Positions 1 to 5,842 of a stretch of 7,295 nucleotides of DNA are shown here, piece after piece; position 1 is the stretch's first letter; every line of letters begins with the position of its first letter. Location of the stretch: contig DAOVFR010000125.1 in NCBI GenBank assembly GCA_030672805.1, forward strand, positions 1 to 7,295. Reading direction: 5' to 3'. The translations under genes were made by a program, and so were the position numbers. The notes under the pieces were generated by a model. It was not told the origin of the DNA and did no database searches. It worked only from the letters and a program-made list of their open reading frames with translations. This DNA is from Candidatus Krumholzibacteriota bacterium. GTDB lineage: Bacteria > Krumholzibacteriota > Krumholzibacteriia > Krumholzibacteriales > Krumholzibacteriaceae.

Positions 1-218
1 CGGCGAATTGCTGGATCACCGATCTCACGGAAGTATCACCGAACAGGTTCAATATTGACGGTGTTGCGTTCAATAACTACACGATCGCCGACATGATGAC
101 GAACCTGGAATCGTCACCTGTGTTCTCGAGCATCGATCTTCTCAAGGCCGAAAAGGGGATGGTCCGGGACAGGGATGTCATGACGTTCAAACTGAGCACC
201 GGCGTTGTGCCCCAGTAA
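1..218 (+). CDS. pilN: Type IV pilus inner-membrane protein PilN, C-terminal fragment (5' end outside window)
   Basis: Only the last 71 codons are present, reading from base 3 to the TAA at 216-218. PilN is a bitopic inner-membrane protein that binds cytoplasmic PilM through its N-terminus and pairs with PilO in the periplasm, forming the alignment platform of the type IV pilus machine. The visible part matches the end of the PilN periplasmic ferredoxin-like domain: a strand of type FNIDGVAFNNYTIADMM, then a helix and turn of the form L-x-x-SPVFSSIDLL, and a final strand ending in MTFKLS. The N-terminal PilM-binding motif and the membrane segment lie upstream and cannot be checked. The identification leans partly on its position directly before pilO, pilP and pilQ; the 18 bases between its stop and pilO carry the pilO ribosome binding site. 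A different fimbrial assembly protein of the PilN/GspL type is the only real alternative. Confidence 0.85.
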   Translation, partial: ANCWITDLTEVSPNRFNIDGVAFNNYTIADMMTNLESSPVFSSIDLLKAEKGMVRDRDVMTFKLSTGVVPQ

Positions 219-236
219 GGAAGAGAGGGCTGTAAC

Positions 237-863
237 ATGGATTTTAAGGATCCGCAGATTCAGAAAGCGATAATCATTGGAATCCTTGTCGTCATTGTGG
301 GCTACGTGTTCTTTTTCTCGTCGTTCCTGCCGTTCTTTTTTCAGCCGAACAAGGCAAGAATCGAGTCGCTCACGTCGGATTACGAGAAGATGAGCGCGGA
401 GCTTGAAAAGGCGAGGCAGACGGTGGGAAACCTGGCCATGCTGGAGGCGGAGTACAACAGGCTGCACCATAAGTGGGTCGCGGCACAGGGCCTCCTGCCC
501 AGGGACAAGGAAGTGGCGAGGCTGCTGAGAAAGGTAACCCGGGCGGGGAACCAGGCCGGACTATCGTTTACCCTGTTCGAGCCGCAGAGCCCCGTTCCGA
601 GGGAATTCATTACCGAGAATCCCGTAAAGATAATTGTACATGGACAGTATCACCAGCTGGGGATTTTCCTGTCCAAGGTTTCGAACCTCGACAGGATCGT
701 CAATGTCACAAAGCTTCACATCACAAAAACGGATGACAAGAAGAGGAAGAAAAATGACAAGGTCGGCAGGCACGACACGATCGAAGCCGAGATGGTCATT
801 TCGGCCTACACGCTTCTGGAAGGTGGTGAGGTTACCGATGAGAAGGCTGCAAAGGGTTCCTAA
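237..863 (+). CDS. pilO: Type IV pilus inner-membrane alignment protein PilO
   Basis: PilO (208 aa) is a bitopic inner-membrane protein that dimerises with PilN and, with PilP, links the pilus motor platform to the PilQ secretin. The sequence shows a short cytoplasmic N-terminus, one strongly hydrophobic membrane helix at about residues 11-35, a charged probable coiled coil at about 38-80, and a PilO-type periplasmic alpha/beta domain at about 85-195 containing VHGQYHQLGIFLSKVSNLDR (134-153). Length is normal for the family. The ATG at 237 is preceded by a purine-rich GAGAGGG (223-229) with a 7-base spacer, and the membrane helix starts soon after, so the start is secure. An odd point is a lysine-rich run between strands, KTDDKKRKKNDK (164-175), probably a surface loop. 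The gene sits between pilN and pilP and its 3' end overlaps pilP by 26 bases. Confidence 0.95.
   Translation: MDFKDPQIQKAIIIGILVVIVGYVFFFSSFLPFFFQPNKARIESLTSDYEKMSAELEKARQTVGNLAMLEAEYNRLHHKWVAAQGLLPRDKEVARLLRKVTRAGNQAGLSFTLFEPQSPVPREFITENPVKIIVHGQYHQLGIFLSKVSNLDRIVNVTKLHITKTDDKKRKKNDKVGRHDTIEAEMVISAYTLLEGGEVTDEKAAKGS
822..831 (+). promoter_or_regulatory. Ribosome binding site for pilP inside the pilO coding region
   Basis: The run GGTGGTGAGG ends 6 bases before the ATG at 838, with GAGG at 828-831 as the core Shine-Dalgarno match. It lies within the final codons of pilO. This supports the ATG at 838 as the pilP start rather than the much earlier in-frame ATG at 634, and suggests that pilP translation is coupled to that of pilO. 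Confidence 0.6.
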
Positions 864-1302
864 GCATTCCCGGAAGGTTCTCCTGGAGCTCATGCTCCCG
901 ATCATCCTCGTGGTCAACGTACTGATGCCGGTATGGGTCTTCGCCCAGGAAGAGGAGCCGGCCGAGAGCAGGGTGCTTCGGGAAAAGAGGTTCTTCTACA
1001 GTGCGTTCAACCGCAGGGATCCCTTCCAGAGTCTGGTAACCGGCGAGATCGAGGAGAGCGAGTTTGACCTCGTGGATATTTACAGTGTAAAGCTCGTCGG
1101 GGTTCTCTCCGGCGGTATGAAGAAATTCGCCATGCTCGAAGACAACAACGGGTTTGGATACATCCTGAAAGCAGGCGATCCGGTTCGAAACGGCAGCATC
1201 GTTTCCGTGGGGGAGCATTCCCTTGTTGCAAGGGTTGCGATGTTTGGTCGGACAACAAGTGTGACTCTCCGTATGGAGGGCGACAAGGGAAAAGGAGAGT
1301 AA
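838..1302 (+). CDS. pilP: Type IV pilus periplasmic assembly protein PilP
   Basis: PilP (154 aa) binds the PilN/PilO heterodimer and the N-domains of the PilQ secretin, bridging the periplasm. Residues 1-13 are basic, 14-36 are hydrophobic, and V-F-A (34-36) followed by Q is a plausible signal peptidase I site. The mature part carries the PilP hallmark RRDPF (59-63) and the small beta-sandwich: YSVKLVGVLSGG (82-93), AML (98-100), GYILKAGD (107-114), and a glycine-flanked turn before IVSV (121-124). The reading frame stays open back to 634, but 838 is chosen because the signal sequence begins there, a ribosome binding site lies just before it, and an earlier start would overlap most of pilO. 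Many characterised PilP proteins are lipoproteins, yet this one contains no cysteine at all. It may be soluble or anchored by an uncleaved hydrophobic segment. pilQ begins one base after its stop. Confidence 0.92.
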   Translation: MRRLQRVPKHSRKVLLELMLPIILVVNVLMPVWVFAQEEEPAESRVLREKRFFYSAFNRRDPFQSLVTGEIEESEFDLVDIYSVKLVGVLSGGMKKFAMLEDNNGFGYILKAGDPVRNGSIVSVGEHSLVARVAMFGRTTSVTLRMEGDKGKGE

Positions 1303-1303
1303 A

Positions 1304-3277
1304 ATGCCAGGTATCCGCAAACTTGCCGTGGTCGTTCTTGCCGTGCTTATTTGTACGGGCATGAGCCTTTCCGCCGGCACCGTCGGAAAAGAGATCAACG
1401 ATGTAAAGATCGTCACGGAACAGGGATCTGTCAGGATCGAGATCGGCTCGGTGGGAGAGATCAACTTCGATGCTTTCACCATGTCCGGCCCCGACAGGCT
1501 TGTGGTCGATTGTGTCGGAGCGAGAAACGATCTGCGCTGGTCCGAGAAGGAAATAAACAGCCTGTTGGTAAGCCGGGTCAGGACGAGCCAGTACAAGGTA
1601 AACCCCATGCTTGTCAGTCGTATCGTGCTCGATCTGAACAAAAAAGTCGATTACAGGGATTGGCGCAATGGTGATTACTACATCGTGGAGATCACCGAAC
1701 GGGGCGCAGTTCCGGCAGCCGATCGGTCTGTCTTGCCCGTCACAACAAAGGTGTCGGACACCGACAGTCCCGATGTACGGGCGAACCGTACCGGGGACGT
1801 CACCGCCGCTTCGATGGGTCCGGTTCTTCCGGTTATCAAGCCCTTCGAGGAAACACCTGATGAGTCGAAGCAGGACAGCGGTGGGTCCATGCCCGTCGAG
1901 GAACGGTCCAGCGCCGAATCCTCGCCGTGGGTCGCGGCGGCACCGGTGAAGGACGGCCCCGGGATGAATGAACGGGAAAAAGTTACCCGGCAGGCCGAGC
2001 AGACCACCATTCCGGCTCCGACCCCGCCCGTTTACTACAACAAGGCCGAGGAAGTCCTCCCGTGGACCGATTCGTACATGAGAGGGGCCCCGGCGGGAGG
2101 CGCCGGAACAGGCATGGGATCAAGGCGGATAACGCTTGACGCACAGGGCGCCGATATCAAGACGGTGCTTCGGACCATAAGCGATTTCGCAGGGATCAAT
2201 ATCGTGGCCGGGTCGGATGTGAAGGGTGAGGTATTCGTTCACATCAAGGATTCTCCCTGGGAAGAGGCGCTCGATATCCTGCTGAAGGCTCACGGGTACG
2301 GATACCGTGATGAGTTCGGGATGATCCGTGTCGCGGAGATCAAGAAGCTTACCAAGGAAGAGATCGAGATTCAGAGCTCCGAGCGGAAGAAGGAAGACCT
2401 GCAGCCGCTCTTTACAGAGATCATCTTTGTCAACAACTCTGACGCCGATGAGCTCAGGACGGCCCTCCAGAATGTTGTATCCGACCGCGGCAGGATAGAT
2501 GTCGACAAGGGGAGCAACGCGATCATCATCAGCGATATCGAGAAAAATATCGAGAAGATAAAGGAAATGGTGCAGGTCCTCGACCAGAAGTTCGTCCAGG
2601 TTGACATCAGCGCGAAGATTGTCGAGGTCGACGTCGAGGCGAAACGAGAGCTCGGAATCGATTGGGGGCTGTTCAGCGTTCACGCGTCCGGCCTGAGCGG
2701 GACGGGGAGAGCCCAGGTCACCACCGGCATTTCGGAGTCGGCCGGCAACGTCATGTTCGGGACGGTTCGTTCCTGGGGCGAACTGAACGTCGTGCTCGAG
2801 GCGCTGGAAAGAGCGAACAAGGCGAACATCATCTCGAACCCGAGAATCACCACGCTAGACAACCGGGAGGCGACCATCCTTGTCGGTAAGGAGATTCCGC
2901 TGATCGTCGCCGACGAGGCGGGCAACCCGATCACCGAGCTTACAAAGATCGGTATCATGCTCAGGGTAACGCCTCACGTGAACGCCGACCGGACGATCAC
3001 GCTGGACCTCCATCCCGAGGTGAGCGAGCTCCAGTCGGAAGCCACCGCGCAGGGCGGCGTGATCATCGCGACCAGCGAGGCTGATACACGGGTCATCGTG
3101 AAAGACGGAGAAACGGCAGTCATCGGCGGTCTGATCAAAAAGGTCGAGACCGAGGTCAGGACAGGCATTCCGATTCTCATGGACATCCCGTTTCTCGGCG
3201 CGATCTTCTCGTCACAGAGTACGGCCGAAAAGAAACAGGAACTGGTTATTTTCGTTACTCCGACCATAGTGGAATAA
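1304..3277 (+). CDS. pilQ: Type IV pilus outer-membrane secretin PilQ
   Basis: PilQ (657 aa) forms the multimeric outer-membrane pore through which the type IV pilus leaves the cell. Visible parts in order: a signal peptide at 1-24 (basic start, hydrophobic core, S-L-S-A before the likely cut); one AMIN domain at about 33-130, a peptidoglycan-associated module typical of PilQ; a Pro/Ser/Glu-rich linker at about 131-272; an STN/N0 domain at about 273-345; a secretin N1 (NolW-like) domain at about 366-428; and the secretin beta domain from about 432 to the end. Secretin landmarks are SNPRITTLDNREATILVGKE (511-530), the DGETAVIGGLI segment (601-611) and IPILMDIPFLGAIF (622-635), finishing at VTPTIVE. 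AAGGAGAG just before the ATG at 1304 is a good ribosome binding site. Family members range from one to several AMIN domains; this one has a single copy. It is the last gene of the pil operon and is followed by a strong terminator. Confidence 0.97.
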   Translation: MPGIRKLAVVVLAVLICTGMSLSAGTVGKEINDVKIVTEQGSVRIEIGSVGEINFDAFTMSGPDRLVVDCVGARNDLRWSEKEINSLLVSRVRTSQYKVNPMLVSRIVLDLNKKVDYRDWRNGDYYIVEITERGAVPAADRSVLPVTTKVSDTDSPDVRANRTGDVTAASMGPVLPVIKPFEETPDESKQDSGGSMPVEERSSAESSPWVAAAPVKDGPGMNEREKVTRQAEQTTIPAPTPPVYYNKAEEVLPWTDSYMRGAPAGGAGTGMGSRRITLDAQGADIKTVLRTISDFAGINIVAGSDVKGEVFVHIKDSPWEEALDILLKAHGYGYRDEFGMIRVAEIKKLTKEEIEIQSSERKKEDLQPLFTEIIFVNNSDADELRTALQNVVSDRGRIDVDKGSNAIIISDIEKNIEKIKEMVQVLDQKFVQVDISAKIVEVDVEAKRELGIDWGLFSVHASGLSGTGRAQVTTGISESAGNVMFGTVRSWGELNVVLEALERANKANIISNPRITTLDNREATILVGKEIPLIVADEAGNPITELTKIGIMLRVTPHVNADRTITLDLHPEVSELQSEATAQGGVIIATSEADTRVIVKDGETAVIGGLIKKVETEVRTGIPILMDIPFLGAIFSSQSTAEKKQELVIFVTPTIVE

Positions 3278-3302
3278 TTACGCCCCCAACTCGCCGTCGT
3301 GT

Positions 3303-3332
3303 ACCCCCGGGACTGTTCCCGGGGGTTTTTTT
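3303..3332 (+). terminator. Intrinsic terminator closing the pil operon
   Basis: A perfect 10-bp inverted repeat, ACCCCCGGGA (3303-3312) and TCCCGGGGGT (3317-3326), encloses a 4-base loop CTGT. Seven T residues run from 3326 to 3332, the first being shared with the stem. This is a textbook Rho-independent terminator, 26 bases after the pilQ stop. No T-run follows the hairpin on the opposite strand, so it acts only in the + direction. It separates pilus expression from the rsmD-coaD unit. Confidence 0.95.
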
Positions 3333-3367
3333 ATGCTCGAACCGGTCTTTTCCCGGACCGATTTCTC

Positions 3368-3396
3368 TTGCCCGTCGGCAGTGAGTTTCATATCCT
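3368..3396 (+). promoter_or_regulatory. Candidate sigma70-type promoter for rsmD-coaD
   Basis: TTGCCC (3368-3373) matches the -35 consensus at four of six positions. TATCCT (3391-3396) matches the -10 consensus at four of six, and the spacer is the ideal 17 bases. It lies after the pil terminator and about 45 bases before the rsmD start, where a new promoter is needed. Initiation near 3403 would give a leader of roughly 38 bases. The match is partial and the placement is inference. The rest of the 3333-3440 gap shows only a weak 5-bp hairpin. Confidence 0.35.
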
Positions 3397-3440
3397 GAGT
3401 CATTCCATCGTTGTGAACACGAATCTTCCGGAGTCGGCCC

Positions 3441-4010
3441 GTGCGAGTCATTGCCGGAAAGAGAAAAGGAATCGCTCTCAGAATCGGCCACGGCGCCCAG
3501 TTCCGCCCGACGGCACAGGTCGTCAAGGGCTCCGTCTTCGATACGCTGGGTACGATGATCCAGGATGCCACCTTCTGCGATCTCTTCGCCGGTTCCGGGG
3601 CGGTCGGGATCGAGGCATTGAGCCGCGGCGCCCGCCGGGCAATATTCGTCGAACAGGATCACAGGATAATGCGGGCCCTCAGGACGAATCTCGAGCGGTG
3701 CAAGTTCTCGTTCAGGGAATCCCAGGTCCGGATGGGTGACGCGACGCGCTTTCTCGAACGTCTCGTCAGGGGTAAGGATTCGTTCGACATCATCTTTGCC
3801 GATCCTCCCTATGCGGGCGATCTCTCTCAGCGGATCGTAAAGATCGTCGAGGAGGGAAAGCACCGGATATGCCGCCTTTTCATAGTTGAACACGGCCAGC
3901 CGTTATTCTGCGGCGATACGGGCATGCTCGAGAAGGTGCGGACGAGAAAATTCGGCCAGACGTACGTTTCGTATTTCCAGTACAGGGACAGGAAGGTGGA
4001 ACTGTCGTGA
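3441..4010 (+). CDS. rsmD: 16S rRNA (guanine966-N2)-methyltransferase RsmD
   Basis: RsmD (189 aa) uses S-adenosylmethionine to methylate the 2-amino group of G966 in 16S rRNA on assembled small-subunit particles in the cytoplasm. The N-terminal RVIAGKRKG (2-10) and RPTAQVVKGSVFDTL (22-36) are the typical RsmD substrate-side motifs. The Rossmann SAM-binding motif I is DLFAGSGAVGIEALSRGA (47-64), the acidic residue of motif II is E71 in FVEQD, and the catalytic DPPY motif IV is at 121-124. Length fits the family. The start is a GTG at 3441 with GGAG at 3430-3433 and a 7-base spacer; the MRVIAGKRKG start matches family N-termini. Its stop overlaps or nearly touches coaD, a pairing found in many bacteria. 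Earlier annotations of this family used the name YhhF. Confidence 0.95.
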   Translation: MRVIAGKRKGIALRIGHGAQFRPTAQVVKGSVFDTLGTMIQDATFCDLFAGSGAVGIEALSRGARRAIFVEQDHRIMRALRTNLERCKFSFRESQVRMGDATRFLERLVRGKDSFDIIFADPPYAGDLSQRIVKIVEEGKHRICRLFIVEHGQPLFCGDTGMLEKVRTRKFGQTYVSYFQYRDRKVELS

Positions 4011-4017
4011 AAGGAGG
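4011..4017 (+). promoter_or_regulatory. Shine-Dalgarno sequence that favours a TTG start for coaD
   Basis: AAGGAGG is fully complementary to the usual 16S anti-Shine-Dalgarno and lies 10 bases before the in-frame TTG at 4028. If translation instead began at the GTG at 4007, this element would be coding and give the odd N-terminus MKGGRESL. A competing weaker signal, GGAAGGTGG (3991-3999), lies 7 bases before the GTG, so the choice is not fully settled by sequence alone. Confidence 0.6.
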
Positions 4018-4027
4018 CAGGGAGAGC

Positions 4028-4513
4028 TTGCGAGAACGAATAGCGCTCTATCCCGGAACCTTTGATCCGATCACAAACGGCCACGTGGACCTGGTCAAGC
4101 GCGCAGCGAGAATATTCGATCGCGTCATCGTAGCGATTGCGGCGGCGCATCACAAGTCTCCTCTCCTGACTCTGGAGCAGCGCGCCGCGTCGGCCAGGGA
4201 ATGTCTTGAGGGTATCGAGGGCGTCGAGGTGGTCACGTTCGACGGTCTTCTCGTCGAAGAGTTCAGAGCGAGAAAGGTCGATGTGGTTATACGCGGTCTT
4301 CGCGCCGTCTCCGACTTCGAGTATGAACTCATGATCGCACTTATGAACCGGAAGCTCCATCCCGATTTCGAGACGGTGTTTCTCATGCCGGGTGAACAGT
4401 ACATCTACCTGCACAGTTCGCTGGTGAAGGAAATATTCCGGTTGGGGGGAGACGTGAGCTGTCTTGTTCCGGAGCCGGTCTCGGAAATGCTCAAATCCGG
4501 AGCGGAGCGTTGA
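4028..4513 (+). CDS. coaD: Phosphopantetheine adenylyltransferase CoaD
   Basis: CoaD catalyses the fourth step of coenzyme A synthesis in the cytoplasm: 4'-phosphopantetheine plus ATP gives dephospho-CoA and pyrophosphate. It belongs to the nucleotidyltransferase alpha/beta phosphodiesterase superfamily. Numbered from the TTG, the sequence shows ALYPGTFDPITNGH (6-19) with the T-x-G-H nucleotide-binding motif at 16-19; RGLRAVSDFEYELMIALMNR (89-108), the substrate-pocket helix; and the second signature HSSLVKEIFRLGGDVS (129-144). The TTG at 4028 gives 161 residues, close to the roughly 160 of known CoaD proteins, and puts the first strand at the very N-terminus as in the family. The alternative GTG at 4007, overlapping the rsmD stop as GTGA, would add seven residues. 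Either way the gene is translationally close to rsmD and probably co-transcribed. Confidence 0.96.
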   Translation: MRERIALYPGTFDPITNGHVDLVKRAARIFDRVIVAIAAAHHKSPLLTLEQRAASARECLEGIEGVEVVTFDGLLVEEFRARKVDVVIRGLRAVSDFEYELMIALMNRKLHPDFETVFLMPGEQYIYLHSSLVKEIFRLGGDVSCLVPEPVSEMLKSGAER

Positions 4514-4616
4514 TTCACGGCAGCGTTTCCCGCCTGCCACGGGCCCGGAGGGTCGATGGATCGAAGCGATTGTTGTATCCAGCAAAGGCATTGAAAACCT
4601 GCAGGGAGGGAACTGA

Positions 4617-5807
4617 GTGTCAGGGATAGTAAGTAACAGGGCGAGAGGGATCGAGCCTTCCGTCACGCTGGCCCTCAACACGAAAGCGAACATGCTCAAG
4701 GAAAAGGGCGAGGACGTGATCGGGCTGGCGGCTGGGGAGCCGGACTTCGACACGCCGGAAGTGATCCGGAAGGCGGCGATCAGAGCGATCGAGTCGGGGA
4801 AAACGAAGTATACCGCCGCTGCGGGGATCATGCCGCTGAGAAAAGCGGTGGCGCAAAGCTACTCGGAGCGTCTCGGAGTGCGGTATCTTCCGGAGGAGGT
4901 CGTTATTTCGCACGGAGCAAAGCACTCGATATTCAACGCCCTGTACGTGTTGACGGATCCCGGCGACGAGGTGATGCTGCTGGCTCCCTACTGGACGAGT
5001 TACCCCGAGATGGTGAAGCTCGTCGGCGCCGTGCCGCGCATCGTCTATCTTGACGGAAGCACCGGTTACAAGCTGACGCCGGAACGGCTGGAGGAGGAGT
5101 TGGCGAAGGGGAAAACGAAGGTCCTGCTCTTCAACTCTCCGGGCAATCCCGCCGGGATAGTCTACTCGAAGGACGAACTCACCTCTCTGTGCAACCTGGT
5201 CCGGAAAGAGGGGATCGCCCTCATAAGCGACGAGATTTACGAGTTTCTAACCTTCTCGGGCTGGCGGCACTATTCTCCCGTCACGGTGGTTCCCGGGCTG
5301 AGGGAGCAGACAGTCGTCGTGACGGGGGTGTCGAAGGGTTACGCAATGACGGGGTGGCGCGTCGGGTTCGCCATGGCCGAGAAGGAAGCCGCGTACCGCA
5401 TGGCGGCCTACCAGGCCCATGCAACCGGGTGCCCCAACTCGATTTCCCAGTGGGCCGCCCTCGAAGCGGTGACGAAGGGAGAACGGGACCGGGAGAAAAT
5501 GAGGGACGAGTTCGAGAAGCGGAAGAACATGTTCGGTGAGCGGCTCTCGAAGATTCAGTCCATCAGTTACCCGGAGCCGGGTGGCGCATTCTATTTCCTC
5601 GCCGACGTATCGGAGCTGTACGGGCCGTGCCGGGTGTCGGGAAGCGCCGAGTTCTGCGAGAAGCTGCTCCGCGAGAATGGCCTGCTGCTCATTCCCGGTG
5701 GCGCATTCGGTTGCGACGGTATGGTCCGCTTCTCCTTTGCCGCGGCCGAGAAAGACCTGGTCGAGGCCCTCGACCGTTTCGAAAGCTTCGTCAAGAGGTA
5801 TGTCTAG
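4617..5807 (+). CDS. PLP-dependent class I aminotransferase, aspartate aminotransferase-like
   Basis: This 396-residue fold-type I pyridoxal-phosphate enzyme transfers an amino group between an amino acid and a 2-oxo acid in the cytoplasm. Visible landmarks: GLAAGEPDFDTP (36-47), YTAAAGIMPLR (65-75), SHGAKHSIFNAL (98-109), the aromatic APYWTSYPEM (123-132) that stacks on the cofactor, NSPGNPAG (173-180) with the cofactor-contacting Asn, D205 and Y208 in ISDEIY, the Schiff-base lysine K240 in SKGYAMTGWR, and R371 in RFSFA, expected to bind the substrate carboxylate. The motifs best fit the bacterial I-beta aspartate aminotransferases, a group that also includes prephenate aminotransferases and other specificities, so no gene symbol is given. 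The GTG at 4617 is chosen because GGGAGGG (4604-4610) lies 6 bases before it and the N-terminus aligns with the family. It lies 103 bases after coaD and 35 before the FAD oxidase. Confidence 0.93.
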   Translation: MSGIVSNRARGIEPSVTLALNTKANMLKEKGEDVIGLAAGEPDFDTPEVIRKAAIRAIESGKTKYTAAAGIMPLRKAVAQSYSERLGVRYLPEEVVISHGAKHSIFNALYVLTDPGDEVMLLAPYWTSYPEMVKLVGAVPRIVYLDGSTGYKLTPERLEEELAKGKTKVLLFNSPGNPAGIVYSKDELTSLCNLVRKEGIALISDEIYEFLTFSGWRHYSPVTVVPGLREQTVVVTGVSKGYAMTGWRVGFAMAEKEAAYRMAAYQAHATGCPNSISQWAALEAVTKGERDREKMRDEFEKRKNMFGERLSKIQSISYPEPGGAFYFLADVSELYGPCRVSGSAEFCEKLLRENGLLLIPGGAFGCDGMVRFSFAAAEKDLVEALDRFESFVKRYV

Positions 5808-5842
5808 TTCATCATTCGACGCCGTGAAGACTGTGCTGACGT

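Noticed and set aside
634..837. Upstream extension of pilP to the ATG at 634
   Set aside because: It would overlap pilO by about 230 bases and bury the signal sequence internally, and a good ribosome binding site exists before 838.
832..1641. 269-codon open frame on the minus strand over pilP and the start of pilQ
   Set aside because: It is antisense to well-supported PilP and PilQ, crosses their junction and shows no recognisable domain.
2120..2683. 187-codon minus-strand frame within pilQ
   Set aside because: It is a shadow of the STN and N1 domain coding region and has no independent start signal or motif.
3343..3360. Second hairpin (CGGTC/GACCG, 8-base loop) just after the pil terminator
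   Set aside because: It is only 5 bp with a large loop and no clean T-run, so it is not distinguishable from chance.
4514..4616. Possible terminator or promoter in the gap after coaD
   Set aside because: GGCAG/CTGCC (4519-4523, 4534-4538) is a 5-bp stem with no T-run, and no convincing -35/-10 pair is visible; only the aminotransferase ribosome binding site is supported.
3827..4831. 334-codon open frame on the minus strand across rsmD, coaD and the aminotransferase start
   Set aside because: It runs antisense to three genes with diagnostic motifs (DPPY, TNGH, AGEPDFDTP). Its translation shows no recognisable domain, and long antisense frames are common in GC-rich coding DNA.
5189..5539. 116-codon plus-strand frame inside the aminotransferase
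   Set aside because: It is an out-of-frame shadow over the region encoding the PLP lysine and cofactor-binding residues.
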